In this document: positions 24,096-33,671 of the stretch, piece after piece
Numbering within the stretch: position 1 is the stretch's first letter
How the letters are laid out: each line of letters starts with the position of its first letter
Assembly (NCBI GenBank): GCA_022827425.1
Contig: JAJDSZ010000060.1
Location: 1 to 48,854, forward strand
Source: Pseudomonadales bacterium
Lineage (GTDB): Bacteria > Pseudomonadota > Gammaproteobacteria > Pseudomonadales > Pseudohongiellaceae
DNA length: 48,854 bases
Direction: 5' to 3'
Made by a program: the position numbers and the translations under genes
The notes under the pieces: generated by a model
Database searches by the model: none
What the model was told of the DNA's origin: nothing
The model's input: only the letters and a program-made list of their open reading frames with translations

Positions 24096-27000
24096 ATGAC
24101 GCATCCCACGTTCGACAGCTTGCACGCCACTCTTGAAGACCTTCGCCGCCGCCGCGGCACCTTCCTTGTATTGCGCCAACTCAGCCTGTTTTGCGCCGTC
24201 AGCGCCCTGCTGATATTCGGCTTTACCCTGTTGTTCAGCGAGTTGCAGCCGGCGCCTCTGGCGAGCCTGGCATTGCTCGCGGCGCTGCTGGGGGGCATCG
24301 GCGCACTGGGCTGGCGGCTGCTCGGCGTGCTGCGCCACCGCCATGCGACCCATCAGCGCCTGGCGCATTATGTGGAAGACCATATTCCCGATCTGGAACA
24401 GCGCCTGCTGACTTCCCTGGAATTCAGCGAGGATGAACTGCGGTTCGGCCGCCGGGGCGTTTCCCGGCAATTCATCGCCCGCCTGTGGCAGGACGCCGAG
24501 CGGCAAATGCTGCGGCAGCAGCGGGAAATGGAATCGATTACTCCGGTGGGTCGTTCCTGGCTCGGTTTCGGCCTGTCCGCGGCCGCCGTGCTCGCGGTCT
24601 CGGTGGCCCTGCTGACTTCGGGAAGCCTCAAGGATTCCTTCAGCCGCCTGCTGTGGCCCTTCGAAGCCGCAGAAATCGTCATCCAGGGCGAGCCGCCGCC
24701 GGTGATCGAAATTCTCATCGAGCCGGGCGATGTGGAATTGCAGCGCGGCGACGGCCTTGCCGTTGCGGCGCGGGTCAGCGGAGCCACCCCGGAGGCTGTG
24801 ACCCTGCGCCTGCAGGACGACAACGTCAACTGGCGCGATGTGGCCATGAGCCGGGACGGCAGCGGCAGCGATGGCGCCGCGTTCAGCTACTACATCCCGA
24901 GCCTGGACGAGGACACCACCTATTACGTGACCTTCAATCAGGGCCGCAGTCAAGACGCGCAGAATTCCCGCCAGTACCGCATCAGCGTTTTTGACCTGCC
25001 CCGGGTGGAGCAGATCGATGTGGCCTTCGATTATCCCGACTACACCGGCATGGAAGACCTGCTCGAAGAAGACGGCGGCGACCTGATCGCCCCGGTGGGA
25101 ACCGCGGTGGAAATCACCGTGGGCTTCAACAAGGCCGTGGCCGAGGCCCGGCTCGAATTCGACCCCGCCGCGGAAGGCGTCGACATGCCCGACCTGCCGC
25201 TGGCCATCGACGGCAATACCGGCGCCGCCTCCTTCACCCTCAGCCAGGATGGCGTGTACCGGGTGCGGGCGGTGGATCATTCCGGGCTGGCCAGCAGCGA
25301 CCCGCTCGACTACTACATCAGGGCCATTGTGGACCAGCCTCCGGAGCTCGCCCTGCGCCGCCCCGGCAGGGACCAGGACGTCATGCCGCTGGAGGAAGTC
25401 ATCCTCGAAATCGACGCCAGCGACGACTACGGCCTGACCCGCTTCGATCTCCATTACAGCGTGGTGGGCCAGGACGAGGTGGCGGCGGATTTCCTGCCCG
25501 AAGAGGCCGTGCGCAGCATATCCGGCGAGCAGTTGATTTATCTCGAGGACCTTGCCGTGGAGCCCGGCGATTTCGTCAGCTACTACCTCACCCTCGCGGA
25601 CAATAACGGCCTGGATGGCCCCAGCGAGGTGATTTCCGATATCTACTTTCTCCAGGTGATTCCCACCGATCAGGAATTCCGCCGCAACCAGGGCGGCGGC
25701 GGTGGTGGAGGAGGCGGTCAGGGCGGCGACAGCAGCGCCCTGGTCACGATCCAGAAAGACATCATCGCGGCAACCTGGAAGCTCAGGAACCGCGAATCCC
25801 GGGCGGCGCCCGAAGAGTTCGCCGCCGACGCCGAAATCATCGCCGAATCCCAGCTTGAAGCCACGCGCCAGGCGCGCATGTCGATTGACCGGCTGTCGGA
25901 AAGGCTCAATTTTTCCGACGACTCCTACGACCAGGCGGTGCAAAACCTTGCCTTGGCCATTGATCAGATGAATCTTGCGGCGGCGGAGCTCGACCTGCTC
26001 CAGGTCACCAGCGCCCTGCAGCCGGAACAGGCTGCGCTGCAGTACATTCTCAAGGCCGAAGCCAGTATCAACCGCACCGAAATCAGCATGCAGCAGGGCG
26101 GCGGCGGAGGCGGCGGCACGGATAGGCAGGAACGCGAAGATCTGCGCGAACTGTTCGAAATGGAGCTTGGCCAGTTGGAGAACCGCTATGAAAATCCCAA
26201 TAGCCGCGGCCAGAGCGCCCGGCAGCAGGAAGAGGCCAACAAGCTCGAAGAACTCGCCCGGCGCCAGGAGGGCCTGACCCGGGCCCAGCGCAATCTCGCC
26301 CGCCGCGCGGAACAATTGACCGAAGAGCAAAAGCGCAGGGAACTCGAAAGACTGGTGCGCCAGCAGGAGCAACTGAGCCAGGAAGTCCAGCAACTCGCCC
26401 GGCAGATGTCCCGGAGTCAGCAAGGCGCCAGCACATCACAAGGACAGAGTTCCCAGGGCGCAAGCGGTGGAGCCCGGCAGACCGGAGCGTTGCAGCAGGC
26501 GGCGCAGCAGATGCAGGACGCCGCCGAGGCGGAATCGCCTTCGATAGCCGCCGCCAGAAGCCAGAAGGCGCTGGAAAACCTGCGCCGTCAGCAGCAGCAA
26601 CTCGGCGAACAGGCGGATCGTTCGGTGAATCAACTGGCGCGCAATCTCGGCCAGCGCGGCCGGCAATTGCTTGCGCGGCAACGCGAGCTGCGGGAAGCCA
26701 TGGAAGAGGCCAGCCGGGAAATGGGCCTCGGCCAGACCCGGCAAGCGGTGCGCGACGACGCCGATCTCGACGAGCTGATCGAGGCCCAGCAACGCCGGCA
26801 GCAGGACATCGAGGAAATCGAGGACATGCTGCGGGCGGTAATCGCCCGGGGCGGCAACGAAGATCAGCGGCTGCTTTCCCAGGCCCAGCAGGCGACCCGG
26901 GAGTTGCGCCCCATCCAGGAAGAAATGCAGACCAGCAGCCGCATCCTGCGCAATGGCATGGTCAATCTCGCCGCGGATATCGAACAGACCGTGGAAGACC

Positions 27001-27635
27001 AGATCGAAGGTCTTGCCCAAAGCCTCGCGGCGCTCGACCCGACCCGGTCTCCGGGCAATCCCCTGCAACAGGCGGCGGCGGACGCCCGGCAGTTGCGCGA
27101 GCAGTTGCAGGCACTCGAAAGCCAGATCCAGGCGCTCAATGAAAACGGCAACCAGCCCGGCCCCGGCATGCCCGGTGTGGGTGAATTGCGCGAGCAGTTG
27201 CAGCAATCCCGCCAGCTCGCCCTCCAGATCAGCCAGCAGATGCGGCAGCAGGCCCAGCAAGGCGCCGGCGGGCAGGCCCGGGGCGGCAACCGGAACGGCG
27301 GTTCGCGCCAGCTTGGCGCCGACCGCTATGGCCCCGGCGGGGAAATCCGCACCGACGGCGGCAATCTGCCCTGGGGCAATGCGCGCTCGGTGACCCGGCA
27401 GATCACCCGCCAGGACATCGAGGACTTTCTCAACCAGCCCGAATTGTTCCGCGCCCTGCTCGAGCCGGTGATCGAACTCGAAGGCGCCCTGCGCGCCCAG
27501 GCCGAACTCGAGGAAATCAGCAACCGCCTGTACGCCACCATCGAGGAGGACATCCCCGACGAATATCGCGACCTGGTGCAGGAGTACTACCGCGTGCTGT
27601 CGGAACAACAGGGTTCGGACGATTCGGCGCGCTGA
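24096..27635 (+). CDS. Large DUF4175-like membrane protein with long coiled-coil region
   Basis: 1179 residues. Helices near 27-49, 52-77 and 152-174 anchor it in the inner membrane; residues about 185-525 look like two or more Ig-like beta domains outside the cytoplasm (PPPVIEILIEPGDVEL, then IDVAFDYPDYTG, then PPELALRRPGRDQDVM). A Gly-rich linker (about 531-543) leads to a long Gln/Arg/Glu-rich helical region (about 545-1179) interrupted by a second Gly run near 668. This matches the layout of DUF4175/TIGR02302-type proteins that accompany MoxR-vWA operons. The vWA gene starts 2 bp after its stop. Possible role: extracytoplasmic scaffold of the complex. The function is unknown; the family call is moderate. 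Confidence 0.75.
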   Translation: MTHPTFDSLHATLEDLRRRRGTFLVLRQLSLFCAVSALLIFGFTLLFSELQPAPLASLALLAALLGGIGALGWRLLGVLRHRHATHQRLAHYVEDHIPDLEQRLLTSLEFSEDELRFGRRGVSRQFIARLWQDAERQMLRQQREMESITPVGRSWLGFGLSAAAVLAVSVALLTSGSLKDSFSRLLWPFEAAEIVIQGEPPPVIEILIEPGDVELQRGDGLAVAARVSGATPEAVTLRLQDDNVNWRDVAMSRDGSGSDGAAFSYYIPSLDEDTTYYVTFNQGRSQDAQNSRQYRISVFDLPRVEQIDVAFDYPDYTGMEDLLEEDGGDLIAPVGTAVEITVGFNKAVAEARLEFDPAAEGVDMPDLPLAIDGNTGAASFTLSQDGVYRVRAVDHSGLASSDPLDYYIRAIVDQPPELALRRPGRDQDVMPLEEVILEIDASDDYGLTRFDLHYSVVGQDEVAADFLPEEAVRSISGEQLIYLEDLAVEPGDFVSYYLTLADNNGLDGPSEVISDIYFLQVIPTDQEFRRNQGGGGGGGGGQGGDSSALVTIQKDIIAATWKLRNRESRAAPEEFAADAEIIAESQLEATRQARMSIDRLSERLNFSDDSYDQAVQNLALAIDQMNLAAAELDLLQVTSALQPEQAALQYILKAEASINRTEISMQQGGGGGGGTDRQEREDLRELFEMELGQLENRYENPNSRGQSARQQEEANKLEELARRQEGLTRAQRNLARRAEQLTEEQKRRELERLVRQQEQLSQEVQQLARQMSRSQQGASTSQGQSSQGASGGARQTGALQQAAQQMQDAAEAESPSIAAARSQKALENLRRQQQQLGEQADRSVNQLARNLGQRGRQLLARQRELREAMEEASREMGLGQTRQAVRDDADLDELIEAQQRRQQDIEEIEDMLRAVIARGGNEDQRLLSQAQQATRELRPIQEEMQTSSRILRNGMVNLAADIEQTVEDQIEGLAQSLAALDPTRSPGNPLQQAAADARQLREQLQALESQIQALNENGNQPGPGMPGVGELREQLQQSRQLALQISQQMRQQAQQGAGGQARGGNRNGGSRQLGADRYGPGGEIRTDGGNLPWGNARSVTRQITRQDIEDFLNQPELFRALLEPVIELEGALRAQAELEEISNRLYATIEEDIPDEYRDLVQEYYRVLSEQQGSDDSAR

Positions 27636-27637
27636 GC

Positions 27638-29938
27638 ATGCAAGTCACCCAGCCCACGCTGCTGTCCGCGCTGCAACAAGGCAATCTGAGTTTTGCCCAC
27701 GGCGTCGGCCCGTGGCTGTTCGGGCTCATTTCCCTGTTCATTGTCGCCGCGGTCTGGCTGAGCTACCACCGCACCACCCGGCCGCTGTCGCCCGCCTGGA
27801 AAGCCTGGTTCATCGGGCTGCGCTCCCTGGTGCTGATCCTGATCCTGTTCTGTCTGCTGCGGCCGGTGGTGAACACGCGCCAGGTCTCGCCCCAGGATAC
27901 CTATCTCGCCGTGGTGCTCGACAATTCCCAGAGTATGACCATCGCCGACATGGACGGCCGCAGTCGGGCGGAGGCCGCCGCGGACGCCTTTCTCGCCGGT
28001 CCGATGGCGGATGAACTCGCAGAATCCTTCCAGCTTCGCAGCTTCGCCTTCGACCAGACCACACGCCGCCTTGCGCCGGGAGAAAGCGACGGCGCGCTCG
28101 GCGAATCCGGAACCGGTTCCGCCATCGGCCAGGCGCTGGAAGCCGTGGCCGACCAGCTTGACGGCCTGCCCCTCGGCGGCGTGGTTCTCGTCAGCGACGG
28201 CGCCGACAACAGCAATAGCGACCCGATCATCGCCGCCCGGCAGTTGGGCAACCGCCAGATTCCCGTTTTCACCGTGGGCGTGGGTCAGGAGGACATTCCA
28301 CTCGATATCGGCATTGTGGACGTCAGCGCCGCCCGCACCGTGCTCGAAGGTTCGGTCTTCACCGTGACCGCGGCCCTGCGCCACCAGGGATTCGCCGGCC
28401 AGGAAGTGGAACTCGCGGTGCTCGACGGCGGCGCCACGGTGAGCAGCGAAGTCGTCAGCCTCGGCGCCGCGGGCGTATCCCGGCGCTTCAGTCTCGAAGT
28501 CACCCCGGAACGCGCCGAGCGCATCGTCTACGAACTGCGGGTGGGCGTTCAGCCCGGCGAGATCATTACCCGCAACAACAGCTACAGTTTCCTGGTGGAC
28601 AATACCGACAAGCCGCCACTGGACATCCTCTATCTCGAAGGACACCCGCGCAACGAATACAAGTTCATCCGCCGGGCGGTGGAGGATGACGAGTCCCTGC
28701 GGCTGGCGACCTATCTGCAAACCGGCCCCGGCAAGTTCTACCGTCAGGGCATCGAATCGCCCACCGAGCTTGCCGAAGGCTTTCCCGGCAACCGGGAGAC
28801 GCTGTACGAGTACGAGGCGATCATCCTCGGCGATATCGAAAAAGAGTTCTTCAACGACGACCAGTTGCGGATGATCGAGGGCTTTGTCGCCGAGCGCGGC
28901 GGCGGCCTGCTCAAGAGCGGCATGGTGGACGAGGAGTTCATCGGCACCCCGCTGGTGGACATCCTGCCCGTGACCCTGGTGGAGGAGAATTTCCTGCCCA
29001 ATCCGCTGCGCGGCGGCATACGCCGGGGCGACCATCCCAGCGGCGAGCTGTTCACTCCGCGCCTGACCCGCAACGGCGAATTCTCGCCGCTGCTGCGGCT
29101 CGCCGGGGAAGACGCCGAAAACCGTTTCGCCTGGTCGCAACTGCCACAGTTGCAGGGAGTCTACGTCACCGGCCGCATCAAGCCCGGGGCCGAAGTGCTG
29201 CTGGAGCATCCGGCGCTGCAATACCAGAACCAGGCCCTGCCGGTGATCGTCACCCAGCGTTATGGCAGCGGCCGGGTCCTGTCGCTCACCACCGCGAGCA
29301 CCTGGCGCTGGCAGATGATGATGGACTCGGAAGACCCCTCACACGAAACCCTGTGGCGGCAGATGCTGCGCTGGCTTGCGGTTTCGGCGCCGGACCGGGT
29401 GACCCTGGAGTTCGACCGCGAGTTCTACAACATCGGCGACGAGGTGCGGGTCACCGCCCGGGTGCTCGACGAACAGTATGAGCCCGACAATGACGCCAGC
29501 CTGTGGATCCAGACCACCAACCCGCTGGACGAAATCACCGACACCCCCATGGAATGGAATATCGAGGAAGACGGCATTTACCGCTCCACCTTCATTGCCG
29601 ACCAGGAGGGGGTTTTCGACCTGCTCGTGGACTTGACCAGCGCCGCCGGCGAGGAAGGCGCCGAGAAGCGGGCCGCCATCGTGGTGACGCCTTCCCTGCG
29701 CGAATTCAACAATGCCGGCATGGACCGGGGCCTGCTTGGCCGCATGGCGGAAGCCGCCGGCGGCAGCTATTTCGATCTCGACGAGGTGGGCGGACTGCCC
29801 GAAGCCATCGAATTCACCCCCAACGCCTATTCCCGGGAAACGCAGATCGACCTGTGGGACGAGCCCTGGCTGCTCGCCCTGCTCGTAGGCCTGCTATGCA
29901 TCGACTGGATGACGCGCCGGCTGCGGGGTTTGTCATGA
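27638..29938 (+). CDS. vWA-domain membrane protein with glutamine-amidotransferase-like domain
   Basis: 766 residues. Two helices near 23-45 and 58-77 are followed by a vWA domain (about 86-260) with the MIDAS motif DNSQSMT and a VSDGADNSN loop. CARDB/Ig-like strands follow (about 265-325), then a class I GATase-like fold (about 330-575, LDILYLEGHPRNEYK, with GGGLLKSG near the normal nucleophile site and no Cys there). A C-terminal helix (about 738-755) returns to the membrane. Such proteins accompany MoxR ATPases, which are thought to act on vWA partners through the metal site. It overlaps the next gene by ATGA. Confidence 0.82.
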   Translation: MQVTQPTLLSALQQGNLSFAHGVGPWLFGLISLFIVAAVWLSYHRTTRPLSPAWKAWFIGLRSLVLILILFCLLRPVVNTRQVSPQDTYLAVVLDNSQSMTIADMDGRSRAEAAADAFLAGPMADELAESFQLRSFAFDQTTRRLAPGESDGALGESGTGSAIGQALEAVADQLDGLPLGGVVLVSDGADNSNSDPIIAARQLGNRQIPVFTVGVGQEDIPLDIGIVDVSAARTVLEGSVFTVTAALRHQGFAGQEVELAVLDGGATVSSEVVSLGAAGVSRRFSLEVTPERAERIVYELRVGVQPGEIITRNNSYSFLVDNTDKPPLDILYLEGHPRNEYKFIRRAVEDDESLRLATYLQTGPGKFYRQGIESPTELAEGFPGNRETLYEYEAIILGDIEKEFFNDDQLRMIEGFVAERGGGLLKSGMVDEEFIGTPLVDILPVTLVEENFLPNPLRGGIRRGDHPSGELFTPRLTRNGEFSPLLRLAGEDAENRFAWSQLPQLQGVYVTGRIKPGAEVLLEHPALQYQNQALPVIVTQRYGSGRVLSLTTASTWRWQMMMDSEDPSHETLWRQMLRWLAVSAPDRVTLEFDREFYNIGDEVRVTARVLDEQYEPDNDASLWIQTTNPLDEITDTPMEWNIEEDGIYRSTFIADQEGVFDLLVDLTSAAGEEGAEKRAAIVVTPSLREFNNAGMDRGLLGRMAEAAGGSYFDLDEVGGLPEAIEFTPNAYSRETQIDLWDEPWLLALLVGLLCIDWMTRRLRGLS

Positions 29939-30987
29939 ATCGCCTGGGAGCGCTGGTCCTGCTGCTGGTATTCGCGATTACCGCGGCCCGGGCGCAACTT
30001 CCGCCGGAAAGCGACTATTTCCTCGAAGCGCCGGATTCCGCCAAGTACGCGGTGATTATCGTCGGCCCATCGGTGGGCGCCGACAATGTTTCCCGGTTCC
30101 GGCGGTGGGCCTATTCGCTCCACGACATCCTCATCCGGGACTACGACTATTCCACCGATTCCATCACCCTGCTCCACAACCCGGACGCCGCCGGCCCCAA
30201 TGCCGGCAGCCGGCTCGACGGAACCAGCAACCGGGCCGGCATCGCGGCGGCTTTTGGCGAATTGCGCGATCAGGTGAACGACGGAGACCAGCTTACCGTC
30301 TATCTCATCGGCCACGGCACCGGCGAAGGCGAGGAAGCCAAATTCAATATCATCGGCCCGGATTACACCGGCCCGGAGTTCCGCGAATTGCTGGAACCTT
30401 TCGCGCGGCAGGATCTGGTCATCGTCAATACCACCAGCGCGAGCTACGGCTTTTCCACCTTTCTCTCGGGAGAGGGCAGGGTGGTGATTTCCGCCACGCG
30501 CTCGGCTTCCGAGAAATATGATCCGGTTTTCTCGCGCTACTTCATCGAAGCCCTCGACGGCCGCGCCGGCGACCTCGACAAGAACAACCGGGTTTCCCTG
30601 CTGGAAGCCTTCAATTACGCCCGGGCCAACGTGGAGCAGTGGTACGCCGACCAGGGCCGGCTCGCCTCGGAACACGCCGGGCTCGACGATAACGGCGACG
30701 CCATGTTCAGCCTCGGCCCGGGCCTCGATGACCCGGACGGCCGCCTGGCGGAAATCGCCTATATCGACTCCGCCGCGGCGGAAACCGCCAATCTCGGCGG
30801 CGAAGCACTGGCGCTGAAATCCCGCATGCAACAACTGGAACGCTCGGTTTTCATTCTGCGGGGCCGCAAGACCGAATTCCTCGAACCCGACTACTGGCGC
30901 CAGCTCGAGGAATTGCTGGTGGAGCTGGCCCGCGCCACCGCGAGATTCCATGCGCTTGCGCCACAAAATCCGAATCCCTTGCCATGA
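29935..30987 (+). CDS. Secreted C13/caspase-fold protein lacking the catalytic cysteine
   Basis: 350 residues with a signal peptide (LGALVLLLVFAITAARA, cleaved near residue 20), so periplasmic. The core (about 35-215) follows the legumain/caspase pattern: KYAVIIVGPSVGADN, then YLIGHGTGEG with His127, then LVIVNTTSASYGFSTFLSG, then RVVISATRSASEKYDPVF. Where active C13 peptidases have Glu-Ala-Cys-Glu-Ser-Gly, this protein has Asn-Thr-Thr-Ser-Ala-Ser; Thr167 aligns with the Cys. It is therefore probably a pseudoprotease or binding module. A helical tail (about 275-345) ends it. Overlaps: ATGA with the vWA gene, ATGA with the next gene. Confidence 0.8.
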   Translation: MNRLGALVLLLVFAITAARAQLPPESDYFLEAPDSAKYAVIIVGPSVGADNVSRFRRWAYSLHDILIRDYDYSTDSITLLHNPDAAGPNAGSRLDGTSNRAGIAAAFGELRDQVNDGDQLTVYLIGHGTGEGEEAKFNIIGPDYTGPEFRELLEPFARQDLVIVNTTSASYGFSTFLSGEGRVVISATRSASEKYDPVFSRYFIEALDGRAGDLDKNNRVSLLEAFNYARANVEQWYADQGRLASEHAGLDDNGDAMFSLGPGLDDPDGRLAEIAYIDSAAAETANLGGEALALKSRMQQLERSVFILRGRKTEFLEPDYWRQLEELLVELARATARFHALAPQNPNPLP

Positions 30988-33671
30988 ATATCCTGAACCG
31001 TCTGCCGCTCGTCCTGATCCTGCTGCTGCCCGCCGCGGCGATCGCCCAGCCCGAAGATGAGCCGGTGCTTGCCACGGCTCCCCTGCAGCGCGGCGAGCAA
31101 TTGCTGCTGTCGGGCGCCTACGCCGCCGCCGCCGAGGTGTTCCGGCAGGCCGACGGGCTCGACCGCAACGCCGGCGTCATCGGCGCAAGCCGCGCCCTGG
31201 CGGGCATGGGCAATTATCAGGAGGCAATGGCGGTCTGCGAGGAACTGATCGGCGGCGACTATGCGGATTACCCCCTGGTCAGCACCCAGTTGGCCGAAGT
31301 CAAGCGCATGACCGGCAATTCCGCCGAGGCGATCGCCATTCTCCAGTCGGTGATCGACGGTCTTGGAGTGGAAGGCGCGCCGGTGCGCAGTCTGGCGCAA
31401 CAGGCCTCGCTGCTGCAGTTCACCGGTCGCGGGGACGAAAGCTTTCCCCTGCTCGAGGAAGTCGTGGGCCGCTACAACAACGGCCTGATTTTCAGTTCCG
31501 CCGATGTGACCATGACGGCCCTGGCAAGCTGGCTGCTCGGACGTTTTCACGACGCCAACAGCCTGTTCCGGGAAGCCACCCGGGCCGACCCGCAAAACCT
31601 CGAGGCGCAAACGCTCTGGGGCGACCTGTTCCTGGAAAAATACAACGAAGGCGAGGCGCGAACCTCCTATGAGGACGCGCTGGAAGTCAACAACCGTTAC
31701 GTTCCCGCCCTGGTGGGCCTGGCGCGGATCACCGGCGACGAGCGCAGCCTGCAGCGGGCGCTGGCAATCAATCCCAATACGGTGTCGGCCATGGAAGTCT
31801 GGGGTCGGCTGTTGCAGCGCAATGAGCGGGTGGAGGAGGCCGCGGGGCATTTTTCCCGGGCGCTCAATCTGAACCCCGAAGCCCTGGGCGTGCTCAGCGC
31901 CATGGCGGCCCAGGCGGCCATGGAAGAGCGCATGGCGGACTACGAACTGCACGCCGCCCAGGTGGAGGCATTCAGCCCCGGCAACCCGGTTTTCCTGGCC
32001 GATGTGGCGGATCATTTCGGTCGCAACTACCGCTTTGCCGAGGCGGTGGAATACGCCCGCGCCGCCATTGCCGCCGACCCGGAATACTGGCGTGGCTATA
32101 CCGTGCTGGGCAGCAACCTGATCCGCCTCGGCGAGGAAGCCGAGGGCCGCGCCAATCTCGAAATCGGCTTCGATAACGATCCGTTCAATGTGCTGTCCTC
32201 CAATCTGCTCACGGTGTTCGACACCCTGGAACAATACGCCACCCTGGAGAGCGAGCATTTCCTCGTCCACATGTCCCCCCGGGACGCCAAAATACTCTGG
32301 CCGTATCTCGAGCCGCTGCTGGAAGAGGCCTGGGACGAGATGGTGGAAAAATGGCAGTTCGAGCCGGAGTATCCGGTACTGATCGAGGTTTTTGAAAATA
32401 CCCAGGATTTCGCCGTGCGCTCCGTGGGCCTGCCCGATATCGGGCCGCTGGTGGGCATCTGCTTCGGCAAGGTGATTACCCTGATCTCCCCGGACACCCT
32501 CAGCGCCAACTGGCAGGAAATCGCCTGGCACGAGTTTTCCCACGTGATTACCCTGCAAATGACCCGCAACCGGATTCCGCGCTGGCTGTCGGAAGGCATT
32601 TCGGTATGGGAGGAACAGCAGGGCCGGCCCTACTGGGGCCGCCGCCAGGGCCTGGACCTGGTGCGCGCCGCCGGACAGGAGCAGTATCTGCCGGTGTCGG
32701 AGTTGAACTCGGCCTTCAGCGGCGCCCGCAGCAATGCCGACCTGGGTTTCGCCTACTTCCAGTCGTATCTGGTGGTGGATTACATCGAGCAGACTTTCGG
32801 CTTCGACAAGCTGCGGGAACTGGTCGTGCAGTACGGCCTTGTCAAGCGGGACAGCGAGCGCTTCCGGGAAGTTTTCGACCTCTCCCTGAACGAGTTCGAC
32901 GCGGGCTTTCGCGGCTGGATCGCCCAGCGGGTGGCCGAGATCAATGTCTACGTCCATAATGAGGACGTGCCCGACGAAGTCGAAGGCCACGGCCACGGCA
33001 TCCGGGAAAATTCCAGCGCCATCCTCTCGGAACTCTACAACAACGCTTCCCTCAAGCAGTACATGCGCGGCCGGCTGGAAGAGAACTCCCGGGACTTCAT
33101 GGCGCATCTGCAACTCGGCATCGTGCTGTTCAAGGAAGAGAACTTCGCCGAGGCGAAGCAATCACTGCTGGCGGCCCACGAATTGCTGCCGAGTTATTCC
33201 GGTTATCCGAGCCCGCCCCTGGTGATGTCCCAGATATATGAAAGCGAGGGCAATCCGGAGGAACAGCGGCGCTGGCTCGAAATCCTGCTGGACAATCTGC
33301 AGCACGACGACCAGTCCGCCCTGATTCTGGCGGAAGCCGCCCTTGACGCGGGCGATACCGAACGCGCCGACTACTATATCGACCGGGCCCTGCAGGTGGA
33401 CCCGTACGAAAGCGAAGTCCACGCCCTGCGCGCCAGGCTTGCCGACCAGACCGGCGACTCTTCGATAGCGGTCACCGAGTATGAAATCCTGCTGGAGCTG
33501 GAAATCTCGGACCCGGTGGCAGCCGGAACGAGCCTGGCCGAAGCCTATCTGCGCGACGGTCGGCCCGCAGCCGCCCGGGAAACCGCGCTGCGGGCGCTGG
33601 AGACCGCGCCAAGCTATCTCCGGGCGCAACAGGTGCTGCTCCAGTCCATCGACGGGAATCCCCGCCAGTGA
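30984..33671 (+). CDS. Secreted TPR protein with zinc-metalloprotease (gluzincin, MA-like) domain
   Basis: 895 residues with signal peptide (LPLVLILLLPAAAIA). TPR-like repeats fill about 30-415 and about 690-890. Between them lies a peptidase domain (about 420-660) with His516-Glu517-x-x-His520 (WHEFSHV) and the third ligand Glu537 in WLSEGISVWEE, the HExxH-(16)-E geometry of gluzincins. The catalytic residues are intact, so proteolysis in the periplasm is expected, unlike the neighbouring C13-like protein. TPRs probably hold substrate or partners. It overlaps both neighbours by 4 bp. Confidence 0.85.
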   Translation: MNILNRLPLVLILLLPAAAIAQPEDEPVLATAPLQRGEQLLLSGAYAAAAEVFRQADGLDRNAGVIGASRALAGMGNYQEAMAVCEELIGGDYADYPLVSTQLAEVKRMTGNSAEAIAILQSVIDGLGVEGAPVRSLAQQASLLQFTGRGDESFPLLEEVVGRYNNGLIFSSADVTMTALASWLLGRFHDANSLFREATRADPQNLEAQTLWGDLFLEKYNEGEARTSYEDALEVNNRYVPALVGLARITGDERSLQRALAINPNTVSAMEVWGRLLQRNERVEEAAGHFSRALNLNPEALGVLSAMAAQAAMEERMADYELHAAQVEAFSPGNPVFLADVADHFGRNYRFAEAVEYARAAIAADPEYWRGYTVLGSNLIRLGEEAEGRANLEIGFDNDPFNVLSSNLLTVFDTLEQYATLESEHFLVHMSPRDAKILWPYLEPLLEEAWDEMVEKWQFEPEYPVLIEVFENTQDFAVRSVGLPDIGPLVGICFGKVITLISPDTLSANWQEIAWHEFSHVITLQMTRNRIPRWLSEGISVWEEQQGRPYWGRRQGLDLVRAAGQEQYLPVSELNSAFSGARSNADLGFAYFQSYLVVDYIEQTFGFDKLRELVVQYGLVKRDSERFREVFDLSLNEFDAGFRGWIAQRVAEINVYVHNEDVPDEVEGHGHGIRENSSAILSELYNNASLKQYMRGRLEENSRDFMAHLQLGIVLFKEENFAEAKQSLLAAHELLPSYSGYPSPPLVMSQIYESEGNPEEQRRWLEILLDNLQHDDQSALILAEAALDAGDTERADYYIDRALQVDPYESEVHALRARLADQTGDSSIAVTEYEILLELEISDPVAAGTSLAEAYLRDGRPAAARETALRALETAPSYLRAQQVLLQSIDGNPRQ

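Noticed and set aside
23997-26423. 808-codon open frame opposite the DUF4175-like gene
   Set aside because: The plus-strand protein has family-like membrane, Ig-like and coiled-coil regions; the antisense frame is His/Gly/Val-rich shadow sequence.
30891-33161. 756-codon open frame opposite the TPR metalloprotease gene
   Set aside because: The plus strand encodes a signal peptide, TPRs and an intact HExxH site; the antisense frame shows no domain.
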